Of a stretch of 64,000 nt of DNA, positions 26,806-37,438 are shown in pieces. How positions within the stretch are numbered: position 1 is the first letter of the stretch; each line of letters starts with the position of its first letter. The stretch spans positions 3,534,001-3,598,000 of the forward strand of contig NZ_CP114015.1 in NCBI RefSeq assembly GCF_026898095.1, read 5' to 3'. Below the pieces are notes generated by a model. That model saw only the letters and a program-made list of their open reading frames with translations. It made no database searches and had not been told where the DNA came from. The translations under genes were made by a program, and so were the position numbers. This DNA comes from Arthrobacter sp. ATA002 (lineage in GTDB: Bacteria; Actinomycetota; Actinomycetes; Actinomycetales; Micrococcaceae).

Positions 26806-26846
26806 TTGCCTCAGGCAACGATAGTTACAGTACTTGCCTGAGTCAA
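26806..26846 (-). promoter_or_regulatory. Promoter and two MarR operator boxes
   Basis: Read on the minus strand, -35 TTGACT (plus 26841-26846) and -10 TATCGT (26818-26823) are separated by exactly 17 bp. Box 1 TTGCC-TCA-GGCAA (26806-26818) overlaps the start of transcription. Box 2 TTGCCTGAGTCAA (26834-26846) overlaps the -35. Box centres are 28 bp apart. This is a textbook autoregulated MarR promoter. Confidence 0.65.
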
Positions 26847-27195
26847 CCAAATAAGCAAAATAGTTTCCGTGCACCAAGACACATGGCGCGTGGGCGAGCT
26901 TGGCAAGGCAACCTTGCACCCATGGACGGAGGCAAGGCCGCCTTGCCTGCGGGGCGGGCGGCTCATCCGGTCCCTGCACGGTGAACATGTGCTCCAGCAG
27001 GACAACCGGCCATGAGAGGTCAACCGCATCTCAGTGCTCTCCGCCCGTCCGATGCCCTCGGCCAGGGACGGCTGGCCGGCTGCGGCCACCCGATTCCCGG
27101 ATTGCTTCTACATCCGCCGGCTGCAGGCGGACGGCCCGGAAAACTAGCGGGCAACACCGCTGGGAGGTTGCCGTCGCAGGGTTAGGCCGCCGGGA
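26847..27195. other. Intergenic region with two GCAAGG inverted repeats
   Basis: About 350 bp with no credible gene. It holds two inverted repeats: GCAAGG-CAA-CCTTGC at 26903-26917 and GGCAAGGC-C-GCCTTGCC at 26931-26947, with centres 29 bp apart, and a small TCCGCC/GGCGGA stem at 27113-27131. The repeats resemble paired operator half-sites or short hairpins. Nothing else is apparent. Confidence 0.5.
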
Positions 27196-28940
27196 TTACA
27201 GTGCCAGATGCGTGGGAGCAAACAGTCCAAGTGTTGCCTCCACCACCACCACGTTAGGGCCCTCAGCAGCCAGGGATTCTGCCAGCACCCGGCGAATTCC
27301 TCCGGCCCAGTCCGCCGCGCCGGTACGCCAAAGGACTCGGCCAGCTTGACGAAGTCCGGGCCGGCAAGTTCCGTAGCCGTTGCCTTGCCAAAGGCCTCGG
27401 CCATGTACTCCCGCAGGATCCCGTAACCGCCGTCATCGACAATCAGCCAGGTAACGGGCAGGTTGTGCTGCCGTGCGGTGGCCAGTTCGGCAATCGAATA
27501 CATGGCTGACCCGTCACCGGAAACGGCCAGCACCCGCTCCCCCAGCCCGACGGCACCGCCGATAGCGCCGGGATAGCCATAACCCAGGCCGCCGGCGCCC
27601 TGCGCGGAATGGAACTGGCCGGATTTGGCGTCCCAGCAGCTCCAGGCCCAATAAGCGGAAATGGTCATGTCCCAGTAGGTCTGCATGCCGGCGGGGACGG
27701 CGGCGCGGATGTCCGCCATGAAAGCCCGTTCCATCCCAAGATCCTGGCCGTCCAGCCGGGCGGAGACCTTGCCAGGGTGGCGGCCACCACCTGCTCCGGG
27801 TTTGCCCGTGCCAGTCCGGCTCCTGCGGGGCGCGGCACCAAGGGCTTCAGCCAGCGCCCGGTCCAGGGCGGCGAGGGCCTGCCCGGCGTCGGCCCGGATG
27901 CCCAGGGCGGGCTGGTTGGACTCCAGCACCCGCGGTTCGGCGTCGATCTGGATGATCCGGCCGCGGGGCTTCAGGGTGAAGTAGTTGGAGGTGACTTCGC
28001 CCAGCGAGGATCCGATCACGAGCAGCACATCGGCATCTTCCAGGACCTCGGTGGTGTGGCGGTCCTCTATCCACGACTGCAGGGACAGCTCATGGTTCCA
28101 GGGGAAGGCGCCGTTGCCTCCGGGGGTGCAGATGACCGGCGCGCGCAGCTGCTCGGCGAGCGCCAGCAGGTCCTCCTCCGCCCCGCCGCGGCGTGTGCCG
28201 CCGCCGGCGATGACCGCAGGCCGTTCCGCGGCGGCGAGCCAGCGAACTGCTTCCTTGACCAGCTCGGTGCGGGGCGGGTTGTCAAAGGGTTCAGCCAGTG
28301 CATCTTCGACCGCCGGCACCATGGTTGGGTTCAGCAGGACGTTTTGCGGCACTTCCAACCACACCGGTCCCATCGGTGAGGAGATCGCCTCCGTCCACGC
28401 GTCCTGGATGGCCGACGGGATGCCGGACGCGTGCTGGATCAACCGCTGGCTCTTGGTGACGTTGGCCGCCGAGGCCTTCTGGTCATCCAGTTGGTGCAGC
28501 ATTCCGCGGCGGCGTGCACCCAGGCCTTCGATGGGGATTTGGCTGGCCACCACCACCATCGGCACGCCCGTGGCGTAGGCCTCCTGCAGCCCGGACAACG
28601 CAGTCAGGGCGCCGGGGCCCGTGGAGAGGAACAGCACCCCCACGTGGCCGGTGGCACGGGAGAATCCGTCGGCCGCAAAGGCTGAGTTGTTTTCCACCCG
28701 TGAAGATACGAACCGCAGGTTGGAGCGGGAAAGCGCATCGAAGAGCCCCAGGGCATGCTGCCCGGGAATCCCGAACACGGTGGTGGCGCCGAGCGCTGAC
28801 AGTGTTTCGATCACCAGGTCCCCGCCGTTGCGCACCGCGGCTCCGGCCTCCGGCATGGCTGCGGTGGCGGTTGCCTCGTCCCGGATGCTGTGCGCCGGCA
28901 TTCCACCGGGTGACGCTTCGGGTCGGCCTGCCGCGCTCAT
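27196..28940 (-). CDS. Thiamine-pyrophosphate enzyme of the acetolactate synthase superfamily, frameshifted at the C-terminus
   Basis: About 581 residues. The N-terminal TPP-Pyr domain includes the catalytic Glu region in SRVENNSAFAADGFSRATG, then a central domain, then the TPP-PP domain with GDGSAMYSIAELATARQHN. The frame breaks after EEFAG. Restoring one base in the CCC run 27288-27290 yields VLAESLAAEGPNVVVVEATLG and a stop at 27196 instead of 27144. It overlaps the agmatinase-like gene by 1 bp (TAATG). The pairing suggests a decarboxylase or carboligase acting on the carbon skeleton released by the ureohydrolase. True acetolactate synthase is less likely, as no ilvN-type partner is present. 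Confidence 0.82.
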
Positions 28941-29905
28941 TACGGCAGCCCCATCAGGGTGATCAGGTCATAGGCGACGTGGGAGGCGGCCACCGCGGTG
29001 ATGTCGGCATGGTCGTATGCCGGGGCGACCTCAACGACGTCGGCACCCACCAGGTTCAGTCCGCGCATTCCGCGCAGGATCTCCAGCAGTTCGCGGCTGG
29101 TCATGCCGCCGGCTTCGGGGGTCCCGGTTCCCGGCGCGTGGGCCGGATCCAGGACATCGATGTCCACCGAGATGTACAGCGGCCGGTTGCCGATCCGGTC
29201 CCGGAGCTTGGCCACTACTTCGTCCACGCCCTGCCGGAACACGTCTGAGGATGTGACGATCCCGAAGCCAAAGCGCCGGTCGTCTTCCAGATCGCGCTTA
29301 CCGTAGAGCGGTCCGCGGGTTCCGACATGGGAAATGGCCTCCGTGTCCAAAATGCCCTCCTCCACGGCCCGGCGGAACGGTGTGCCGTGCGTGTATTCGG
29401 CACCGAAGTAGCTGTCCCAGGTGTCTAAATGGGCATCAAAGTGCAGCATGGCCACGGGCTGCCCGGCCCGTTCGGCGGCGGCGCGCAGCAACGGAAGCGC
29501 GATCGTGTGATCTCCGCCCAAGGTGAGCAGTTTGGCGCCCGTCTTGGTAAGGTCCAGGGCATTTTCCTGGATGGTCTCGATGGCCTCGTTGATGTTAAAG
29601 GGGTTGACCGCCATGTCACCGGCGTCCGCGACCTGCAGGTTTTCGAACGGTGAGGCGTCCTGTGCCGGGTTGTACGGGCGCAGCAGGCGGGAGGCTTCAC
29701 GCACGTGGTTGGCGCCGAAACGGGCCCCGGGGCGGAACGACACTCCTGTGTCGAAGGGAACCCCGACTACTGCCACATCCGCGTGCTGCACCTCGTCCAG
29801 GCGCGGAAGCCGTGCATAGGTGGCCGGGCCTGCGTAGCGGGGCACCAGCGCGGCATTGATGGGTCCGACGTTGCCGTTGGAGTGGATGCGCGGCGGATTC
29901 TGCAT
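28940..29905 (-). CDS. speB: Agmatinase-like ureohydrolase
   Basis: A Mn-dependent ureohydrolase that releases urea from agmatine or a related guanidino compound. The 321-residue protein carries the full binuclear metal set: GGDHT (His133), DAHLD (Asp157, His159, Asp161) and SVDIDVLD (Asp248, Asp250). ATG 29905 is preceded by GGAGAAG. In-frame starts up to 30007 lack a ribosome binding site. The stop overlaps the TPP enzyme start. Guanidinobutyrase, guanidinopropionase or agmatinase activity cannot be distinguished by eye, and the TPP-enzyme partner makes a non-agmatine substrate plausible. Confidence 0.87.
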   Translation of the reverse strand: MQNPPRIHSNGNVGPINAALVPRYAGPATYARLPRLDEVQHADVAVVGVPFDTGVSFRPGARFGANHVREASRLLRPYNPAQDASPFENLQVADAGDMAVNPFNINEAIETIQENALDLTKTGAKLLTLGGDHTIALPLLRAAAERAGQPVAMLHFDAHLDTWDSYFGAEYTHGTPFRRAVEEGILDTEAISHVGTRGPLYGKRDLEDDRRFGFGIVTSSDVFRQGVDEVVAKLRDRIGNRPLYISVDIDVLDPAHAPGTGTPEAGGMTSRELLEILRGMRGLNLVGADVVEVAPAYDHADITAVAASHVAYDLITLMGLP

Positions 29906-30052
29906 GGTGACTTCTCCAGTTCCGGTCCCGACGACGACCGGCGGAACCCGTGGCATCCGCGGCGCCGACTCGGCGGCACCCCGGACGCGTTGTCTTATAG
30001 GCATCAAGTGTTTCCCCTGAGGCTAAAGTGGAACCGGGGCTCAGGTCAAGAC

Positions 30053-30058
30053 TAGGCT
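30053..30058 (+). promoter_or_regulatory. -10 box TAGGCT, leaderless start at 30065
   Basis: TAGGCT ends exactly 6 nt before ATG 30065. The 6-nt gap starts with GTG, which would be the alternative start, but the box favours the ATG as the 5' end of the message. Confidence 0.5.
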
Positions 30059-30064
30059 GTGACT

Positions 30065-31749
30065 ATGGCGGCTCATCAGCACAGTGCGGACAATAACTAC
30101 GACGTCGACGTCCTGATCGTGGGCGCGGGACCCACAGGGCTGGCCCTGGCGGCCCAATTGAGCAGTTTCGGCACAAGTTTCCGCATCATTGACCGGCAGA
30201 TGGACCGCTCCGAACACTCCCGGGCGCTTGCACTGCAGCCTCGGACGCTCGAAGCGCTGCGGCCGTTCGGCGTGAGCGCCAGCCTGGCCGCAGCCGGCCA
30301 CCCGGCACGCGGGCTTCACCTGCATCTGCCCGAGCAGACCATCCCTGTTGACCTCTCCGACGCCGGCATTGAAGACTCCGAATACCAGCACCTGCTCTTC
30401 CTCTCACAGGCCGAGACCGAGCGTGCCCTGGTTTCCTATCTGAGCGCCCGGGGAGTCCGGGTGGAACGCGGCACCGAACTGCAGGAGCTGGACCGGCTGG
30501 ACCCCGAGGATCCGTTCGCCGGGATGGAAGCCAAAATTCAGCGCATGGACCGGGGCATCGAGCGCGTCCGAGCCCGCTATGTGGTCGGTGCCGACGGCGC
30601 GCACAGCACCGTACGCGCCAAGATGGGCATGGGCTGGCGCGGCAGCGGATATCCCGGCACCTATGTGCTGGCCGATGTCGAAGCCGCCGGCGCGGAACCG
30701 AACACCATCCATGCCTACCTCAACGACGACGGCTTCATGATGCTGTTCCCGCTTGGCAGCCCCGCCACCTGGCGGTTGATCGGCATGAAGGAACAGGGCG
30801 ACACCTCGGAGGCGACCCTCGGATCGCTGCAGACGATGGCGGACAAGTTCACCGGCGGCGCTCTCCAGCTGAAGGATCCGCAGTGGATCAGCACCTTCAA
30901 GCTCTCCCACCAGATTGCCGAGTACTACCAGTTTGGTTCCGTCTTCCTCGCCGGCGATGCTGCGCACGTCCACTCCCCGTGGCCGCGCAGGGAATGAACA
31001 CCGGGATCCAGGACGCCCTGAACCTGGGCTGGAAACTCGCCCTGGGTGCCCGCGGCCTGGCCTCGGACGAGCTGGTGGACAGCTACGACGCGGAACGGCG
31101 CCCCGTGGGGCAGGGCATCCTGCACTTCACCGACCGCGTCTTCAAGCTGGCGTCCAGCCGCAGCGGACTGCTGAAGCTGCCCCGCACCAAGCTCCTGCCG
31201 GCCATCGCACCAAAGGCGTCCGGCTCAAAGGCACTTCGCACCCGCCTGCTGCGGACGGTTTCCCAGCTGGACACCGCGTACCGCGGCAGCGACATGGTGG
31301 ATACCGGCGCGGCCGGGCTGCCGGCCTTCCTGACCAGCGGCCCGAAGGCCGGAGACCGGCTGCCTGATGCCGTGGTCGTTGACCGCGGCAGGGAAATGCG
31401 CCTGCACGACATCCTCGCAACTCCGGGATTCCACGTCCTCCTGTGCGGGCGCGGCTGGCCCGCAGACACCCAGCTTCGGCTGCACGATGCCCTCGGACGC
31501 CTGTCACCGTGGCTGAGCGTGCAGCGGCTGAACGTGGGCAGCCGGCTGGCGGAAACAAGCCCGAACGAGATCTCCGACATCAGCGGACTGGCTTTCGAGC
31601 GCCTTGGCCTGAGCGTCCGCCGCCCGGAACTGCTGGTGGTCCGCCCGGACGGACACATTGGCTTCCGCTCCTCCGGCACCGACGTCGCCGGCGCCGTGGA
31701 TTACCTGAACCGCATCACTACTTCGGCCGCGGTTCACCAACCGGCATAG
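30065..31749 (+). CDS. FAD-dependent aromatic monooxygenase (PheA/TfdB type), frameshifted
   Basis: A flavin hydroxylase of about 561 residues: GxGxxG VGAGPTGLALAAQL, DG motif VGADGAHSTVR, GD motif FLAGDAAHVHSP, and then a C-terminal thioredoxin-like domain (HDILATPGFHVLLCGRGWPAD) as in phenol hydroxylases. The break follows HSP. Adding one C to the CCCC run at 30975-30978 gives HSPVAAQGMNTGIQDALNLGWKL, the invariant family continuation. It has its own leaderless-type promoter and is divergent from the ureohydrolase operon. A phenolic, or NADPH-dependent polyketide, substrate is inferred only from the family. Confidence 0.86.
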
Positions 31750-31767
31750 TTTTCCGGCCTGGTTGAC

Positions 31768-32343
31768 CTAGCTGGCCGAAGGGCTGACCAGGGTCCACAG
31801 GACCACGGCCTCTTCGGCGGTTGGGTTGTGCCATGAGTGCGCTTCCTGGCCGGGAAAGGTGACGGTATCGCCTTCCGCCAGCTCCATCGACCCTCCGGCG
31901 AAGATCAGGACAAAGCGGCCGCGTGCCACGTGAAGGACTTCAACATCGCAGTCCACCGAGTACAGCTCCGACTCCCCGGAGCCGCCGGGAGCAATGACGG
32001 CCCGGATCACCTGTACGCGGCGCTCCGTCCGGGGAGTGACCAGCCGCTCGGTGATTCCCGTCCCGCCCAGGTTCACTGAGGGGGCATCAACCCACCGGGT
32101 AAGTTCAGTGGCCGGCGCCGTGAAGAGATCTCCGATCGAGATGGACAGGACCTGGCAGAGCGTCAGCAGTGACGCCACCGACGGCGAGGTCAGGTCGCGC
32201 TCCACTCGGCTCAGGAAACCTTTGGTCAGTCCGGTGGCCGCGGCCACCTGCTCAATGGTCATCCGGCGTGCCTGCCGTGCCAGCCGGATCCTGGGGCCAA
32301 TGGCCACCGGAGCGTTGGAGGGCTCTACAGGCAAGGCCTTCAT
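31768..32343 (-). CDS. XRE family regulator with C-terminal cupin sensor
   Basis: A 191-residue protein. The N-terminal helix-turn-helix is MTIEQVAAATGLTKGFLSRVERDLTSPSVASLLTLCQ (about 29-65). The C-terminal cupin (about 110-185) contains EVLHVARGRFVLIFAGG and GDTVTFPGQEAHSWHN. This architecture is typical of small-molecule-responsive repressors of amine, polyamine or amino-acid catabolism. It is divergent from the sodium:solute symporter gene whose promoter carries a 12-bp palindrome, so it probably controls that gene and possibly the nearby ureohydrolase operon. Confidence 0.88.
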   Translation of the reverse strand: MKALPVEPSNAPVAIGPRIRLARQARRMTIEQVAAATGLTKGFLSRVERDLTSPSVASLLTLCQVLSISIGDLFTAPATELTRWVDAPSVNLGGTGITERLVTPRTERRVQVIRAVIAPGGSGESELYSVDCDVEVLHVARGRFVLIFAGGSMELAEGDTVTFPGQEAHSWHNPTAEEAVVLWTLVSPSAS

Positions 32344-32447
32344 GACGAAATTGTCCTCTCAGTGCGGCTTTACAGCCGCGAAGTCGAAAATAACCTTTTC
32401 AGAGCATATCCAGCGCCGCCAAAAAACGGTTGCGGAGACAGTAACCA

Positions 32448-32494
32448 TTGACGGTGGCACCCCGCTGAATTAGCCTACGGGAAAACAATTGTTT
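32448..32494 (+). promoter_or_regulatory. Symporter promoter with overlapping palindromic operator
   Basis: -35 TTGACG (32448-32453), a 17-bp spacer and -10 TAGCCT (32471-32476) form a near-ideal vegetative promoter. The perfect 12-bp palindrome AAACAATTGTTT (32483-32494) starts 7 bp after the -10, over the expected transcription start. That is the position for a repressor, probably the divergent XRE-cupin protein. Confidence 0.65.
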
Positions 32495-32537
32495 ACTTGT
32501 GGGCACACAACCCGCATCCGGCAACGGCAGGATTCTC

Positions 32538-34067
32538 ATGGAACACGTCAATACCGTCATTGTGGTGGCCTACCTGGTGGCGATGCTTGCCTTTGGCTGG
32601 TGGGGCAAGTCCCGCACCAGGAATGTCAGTGACTATCTGGTGGCGGGCAGACGGCTCGGACCCCTCTTTTACACCGGCACCATGGCCGCGGTGGTGCTCG
32701 GCGGGGCGTCCACCGTGGGCGGCGTCGGGCTCGGCTACACGTACGGCATCTCGGGCATGTGGCTGGTGGTGGCGATCGGAGCCGGTGTGCTGCTCTTAAG
32801 CCTGCTGTTTGCGTCCACCCTTCAGAAGCTGAAAATCTACACCGTTTCGCAAATGTTGACGCTGCGCTACGGTACCCGTTCCACCCAGGCTTCATCCATC
32901 GTCATGCTGGCCTACACACTAATGTTGTGCGCGACGTCGACCGGCGCCTACGCCACCATCTTCGTGGTCCTCTTCGGCTGGGAACGCTGGGCGGCGATCG
33001 CCGTGGGCGGCGCCGTCGTCCTGGTTTACTCAACCATCGGCGGCATGTGGTCGATCACCCTGGCGGACATGGTTCAGTTCATCATCAAGACCATCGGCGT
33101 TTTTGCCCTGATGCTGCCCTTCACCTTCAACGCAGCCGGCGGTTTGGACGGCATCCGTGAGCGGGTGGGCACTGAGTTCTTCAGCATCACCGGCATCGGG
33201 GCGCAGAGCATCATCACCTACTTCGTGGTGTACACACTCGGGCTGCTGATCGGCCAGGACATCTGGCAGCGCGTCTTCACGGCTCGAACTCCGCTGATCG
33301 CCCGCTGGGGCGGCACCGCAGCGGGCATTTACTGCATCCTGTACGGCGTCGCCGGCGCGCTGATCGGCATGGCTGCGGCCGTGGTGCTGCCGAACGTGGC
33401 GTCCAAGGACGACGTCTACGCCGACGTTGCCATCAGCATTCTTCCCGTGGGACTTGGCGGCCTCGTCCTGGCTGCGGCCGTGGCGGCCATGATGTCCACC
33501 GCATCCGGTGCACTGATCGCCGCAGCAACCGTGGCCCGCACCGACGTCGTACCCTTTGTGGCCGGCTGGTTCCGGGAACGCAGCGCTGCCGGCCGGGAAA
33601 ACACCTCCGGACAGGACACCGCGGAAAATCCGGAGCACGCCGTGGCCCAGAACCGGGCCTGGGTCCTGGGGCTGGGGCTGGTCGCCATTGGCCTGGCCAT
33701 CGCGGTGCAGGACGTGGTGGCTGCCCTGACGATCTCCTACGACATCCTGGTGGGCGGTTTGCTGGTGAGTATCCTCGGCGGGCTCGTTTGGAAGCGCGGC
33801 ACCGGATTTGGGGCCGCATTCTCGATGGCCGCCGGCACCGCGGTGACGCTGGGAACCATGGCCTTCCTGGAACTTACCGCCGAACAGCAGTACGACGGGA
33901 TCTACGCCAACGAGCCCATCTACTTCGGACTGCTGGCCTCGGCCGCGGCCTACGTCATCGGCTCGCTGCTCACCCCCCGCACCGACGCCGCCGTGATGCT
34001 GGCCTGGGAAGACCGAGTCGCCGGCCGCGGCACCGACACCGATACCGTGCCGGCTCCCGTGAGCTGA
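32538..34067 (+). CDS. Sodium:solute symporter family transporter
   Basis: A 509-residue SSS-family carrier with about 13 hydrophobic segments. Family signatures include VSDYLVAGRRLGPLFYTGTMAAVVLGGASTVGG near TM1-TM2 and ISILPVGLGGLVLAAAVAAMMSTASGALIAAAT in the sodium-site region. These carriers import amino acids, polyamines, carboxylates or vitamins. The start at ATG 32538 has a CAGGA site; GTG 32499 is unlikely because it lies in the expected 5' UTR. With the XRE-cupin regulator and the nearby ureohydrolase/TPP genes it may import a guanidino compound (inference). Confidence 0.87.
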   Translation: MEHVNTVIVVAYLVAMLAFGWWGKSRTRNVSDYLVAGRRLGPLFYTGTMAAVVLGGASTVGGVGLGYTYGISGMWLVVAIGAGVLLLSLLFASTLQKLKIYTVSQMLTLRYGTRSTQASSIVMLAYTLMLCATSTGAYATIFVVLFGWERWAAIAVGGAVVLVYSTIGGMWSITLADMVQFIIKTIGVFALMLPFTFNAAGGLDGIRERVGTEFFSITGIGAQSIITYFVVYTLGLLIGQDIWQRVFTARTPLIARWGGTAAGIYCILYGVAGALIGMAAAVVLPNVASKDDVYADVAISILPVGLGGLVLAAAVAAMMSTASGALIAAATVARTDVVPFVAGWFRERSAAGRENTSGQDTAENPEHAVAQNRAWVLGLGLVAIGLAIAVQDVVAALTISYDILVGGLLVSILGGLVWKRGTGFGAAFSMAAGTAVTLGTMAFLELTAEQQYDGIYANEPIYFGLLASAAAYVIGSLLTPRTDAAVMLAWEDRVAGRGTDTDTVPAPVS

Positions 34068-34071
34068 GGCC

Positions 34072-35234
34072 TCAGGCCCTGTCTGCGTCAGCGGTGTCGC
34101 TGGCTTCCGATTCTTCCGGTTCGGGGAGTTCGGCAACCTCCTCGGCATCGCCGTCGTCCTCTCCAATCCACACTTTGATGATGGCCCAGGACACGGCCGC
34201 GATGGGAACCGAGAGGATTGCGCCGATGATGCCGGCCAGGATTGTTCCGGCGGTCAGGGCCAGCAGGATCACCAGGGCGTGGATGCTCAGCGTGCGGCCC
34301 ATCACCACCGGCTGCAGGAAGTTCCCTTCCAGCTGGTTGACCGCGATGATCACGATCACGACGATCAGCGCAACGAGCGGGCCGCTGGCGACCAGCGCGA
34401 TCAGGGCGGCGAGGACGCCGGCAGCCGTGGCGCCCACCAGCGGAATGAACGAACCGACAAAAACAATCACTGACAGCGGCAGCGCCAGCGGAACCTGCAG
34501 GATAAACAGGGCGGCGCCGATGCAGATGGAATCCACCGCGGCCACAATCGCGGTTCCGCGTACGTACCCGCCGAGGACCTCCATGGCCCGGGCACCCGAC
34601 AGACGCGCCTTTTCCCGGTTCTCTCCATGGAACCAGCGCAGGAAGAACGCCCAGATTTTGTCGCCGTCCTTGAGGAAGTAAAACAGCACCACTGCCATCA
34701 GGATGAAGCCGGTCACGAAGTTCGTCGCGGCTCCGATTCCGGCGAGGGCGCCGCTGCCGGCGGTGGAGCTGGTTGCGAAGTCGATGACAGCGTCGCGGGC
34801 ATCCTCGAAGGTTTCGGTGTCGATCGGGATCGGGCCTTCCTGGACCAGGGTGGAGAGGGCCGTAAACCCCTCCACCGCCTGGTCCACCAGCGAACTCCAC
34901 TCGCTGCGGATGGCAAAGACAATGCCGGTAATGAGGCCGGAGAAGGCGCCGAGCAGCAGCAGGAAGGACACACCCGTGGCCAGCGCGCTGGGCCACCCTC
35001 GCGCCGCAGCCAGTTCACGAACGGGGCAATGGCGGCCGCCAGGATCAGCGCCAGCAGTACGGGGATCACCACCAGGGTAATCTGCCGCAGTCCGTAAACG
35101 GTCAGGCTGACCAGAATCAGCACCAAAAGGATCTGCGCGGCCCGCTGAGCGGTTCGGCCCAGCGGGCCGCTCCAGTACCGCCGGGGAGTTTCCATAGCCG
35201 GCGTGCGCTGTTCGGGTAACGGTGTGCTGGACAT
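34072..35234 (-). CDS. AI-2E family transporter (permease), frameshifted
   Basis: A polytopic protein of about 387 residues: two N-terminal TM helices (about 28-70), a periplasmic helical region, then five or more C-terminal helices and an acidic tail. The signature GSFIPLVGATAAGVLAALIAL and NQLEGNFLQPVVMGRTL is diagnostic of the family once named for AI-2 export, which also includes Na+(Li+)/H+ antiporters. The break after NWLRREG is repaired by one G in the CCC run (plus strand) 34996-34998, giving WPSALATGVSFLLLLGA. The start ATG 35234 has GGAAG upstream. Confidence 0.85.
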
Positions 35235-35279
35235 AGCCTGGTCTTCCTGTTGGCGGAACCGGTCTGGAGCTTGGCGTAC

Positions 35280-37162
35280 TTACTGAGGCAGCGGGCGCAG
35301 CTTAGGGTTTGTCCCCGGGGCAGCGGCTTCAATCCGGCTGCCGGGGCCGGCGGGATCGGGAGCCGTGAGCTGATCGCGGACATGCCGGCGCATGACCTTG
35401 CCGATGAGGGAGCGCGGCAGGTCCGGGATCTGCACAATCCGGCGCGGGACCTTGTAGGCAGCCAGTTCGTTGCGGACATAGGTTCGGACGGCCTCGGCAT
35501 CGAAGTGTGCATCCTGCTTCAGCACTACCGCGGCCACCACGTCTTCGCCGCCGCCCGCCTTCCCGATGCCGACGACGGCGGCGTCGGCAATGCTCTCGTG
35601 GCGCTTCAGCGCTTCCTCCACTTCCGACGGCGATACGTTGAAGCCGCCGGTGATGATCAGTTCCTTGATCCGGTCCTGGATCGTGACGAAGTGGTCGTCA
35701 TCAACAGTGACGATGTCACCGGTCCGGAACCATCCGCCGTCGAGCAGCGCCGCCTGAGTTTCCGCCGGCTTGTTCCAATATCCCTGGAACACCTGGGGGC
35801 CGCGGATCAGCAGCTCACCCTGCTCGCCGTGGGGACGGTCCACTGTGGGGTCTTCCGGATCCACCACGCGGATGTCGGTCAGCGGGAACGGAACACCGAC
35901 GGTTCCGGGCTTGCGGGTGGGCCCCATGGGATTGCCCAGGGCAACCGGCGAGGTTTCCGTCAGCCCGTATCCCTCGATCAGGTAGCCACCGGTTGCTTCC
36001 TCCCACGCGCTGACCGTGGCGACGGGGAGGTTCATGGCTCCGGAAATCGCGAACCGGACGCCCTTCAACGAAACGCCCTGTTCCTTGGCGCCTTGAACAA
36101 TGCGGTCGTAAATCGGCGGAACGGCCGGCAGGAAGGTGGGCGGGGTCTTCTTGGCGGCTTTGAGGACCATATCCGGATCAAACTTGGGGAACAATACCAG
36201 TTTGGCGCCCAGACTCATCGCGAAGGTCAGGCACAACGTCAGCCCGTAGGCGTGGAACATCGGCAGCACCGCGTAGAAGGTTTCCTTGCCCGGGCGCAGC
36301 CCCGGAACCCAGGCCCGGCCCTGCGCCGCGTTGGCCATCAGGTTCGCATGGGTGAGCATGGCGCCCTTCGGCATGCCCGTGGTGCCGCTGGTGTACTGGA
36401 TGACGGCGAGGTCGGCAGCCTCGGGGCGGGGTGCCGGCGCCGCAGGGGCCGGTTGTCCAGCAGCTTCTTCCAGGGCAGCACGGAACGGAGACCGCTGCGG
36501 GGAGCCTTGGCAACGGTCAGGGCGCTGCGGGCCCTGCGGGCTGCCGGCACGGGCAGCTTCAGGGCTATTCGGTTGCCCAGCGGCATGCTGTCCACCAGGT
36601 TGACCGAAATGATGCTGCGCACCGGAATGTCGGCCGGCATCGCCTGCACCCGCTCCACTGCCTTGTCCCACACGATGGCCACGGTGGCCCCGTGATCCTC
36701 AAACAGGTGCCGCAGCTCCCGGTCGGTGTACAGCGGATTGTGTTCCACCACGACGGCGCCCAGCCGCAGTGCCGCGTAGAAAGCCACAATGTGCTGGGGG
36801 CAGTTCGGCAGCACCAGGGCAACCCGGTCGCCTTTTTTCACGCCGAGCTTCCGAAGTCCGGTGGCCGCGCGGCGGATTTGTTCGCCAAGGCTCTGGTAGC
36901 TGGTGACCGCTCCGAAGAACTGCAGTGCCGGCTTGGACCCGAACCTCCGCACCGACTCCTCCACCATGTCCACCAGGGATCCCTCGGGCAGGCGCAGATC
37001 TGCAGGAACGCCTTCACCGTAATGGCGGGTCCAGGGGCGTGGCTGCTCGGTCGGATCTGAGAAGGCTGAAGTACTCACGACCTCGACTTTAGCCGCTGCC
37101 CGGGGCGCCTCATGCCGCGCCCTGCCGGTTTCCGTACCAAAGCTGGCTCCTGCTGGTTGCAT
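35280..37162 (-). CDS. Long-chain acyl-CoA ligase (AMP-binding, FadD-like), frameshifted
   Basis: Activates fatty or aryl carboxylates to acyl-CoA through an acyl-AMP. The protein is about 627 residues when repaired. The P-loop YTSGTTGMPKGAMLTH, the adenine motif GYGLTETSP, DGGWFRTGD and the C-terminal catalytic Lys region (LIGKVMRR) are intact. The N-terminal third is in another frame. The break, after LLDNRP, is cured by one C in the run read as GGGG on the plus strand at 36445-36448, giving PAAPAPRPEAADLAVIQYTSG. ATG 37162 with GAGGA is preferred over GTG 37183. Confidence 0.88.
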
Positions 37163-37438
37163 TTTGTCTTCCTCGGGATTCACCCTGATCTCCGCTACAC
37201 TGTTAGCTCGAAGGGGAGTAGCTCCGGCCCTCCCGCAGAAACAATCTTAGTGAACGCCCACGGCGCGCACGGTTACCTGCGGAGACGGCCGAGGTCTGTC
37301 GACATACTGGCCGCCGCTGTGTGGCCCGGCATTCCACCCGAATGTGCACAGTGCACGGGCGAGCGAGACCTTCGGTCAGTTTCGCCACCAGCTGACCGGA
37401 GCACCCCTCAGCCGCTCCGGTTTTTCCCCAGGAGCATT

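Noticed and set aside
26900-27349. Plus-strand frame of about 150 codons over the intergenic region and the TPP enzyme 3' end
   Set aside because: Overlaps a real gene on the other strand, shows no ribosome site and a Cys/Arg/Thr-biased composition.
28514-29248. Plus-strand 244-codon frame spanning the TPP enzyme and ureohydrolase genes
   Set aside because: Crosses two well-supported minus-strand genes and has no motifs.
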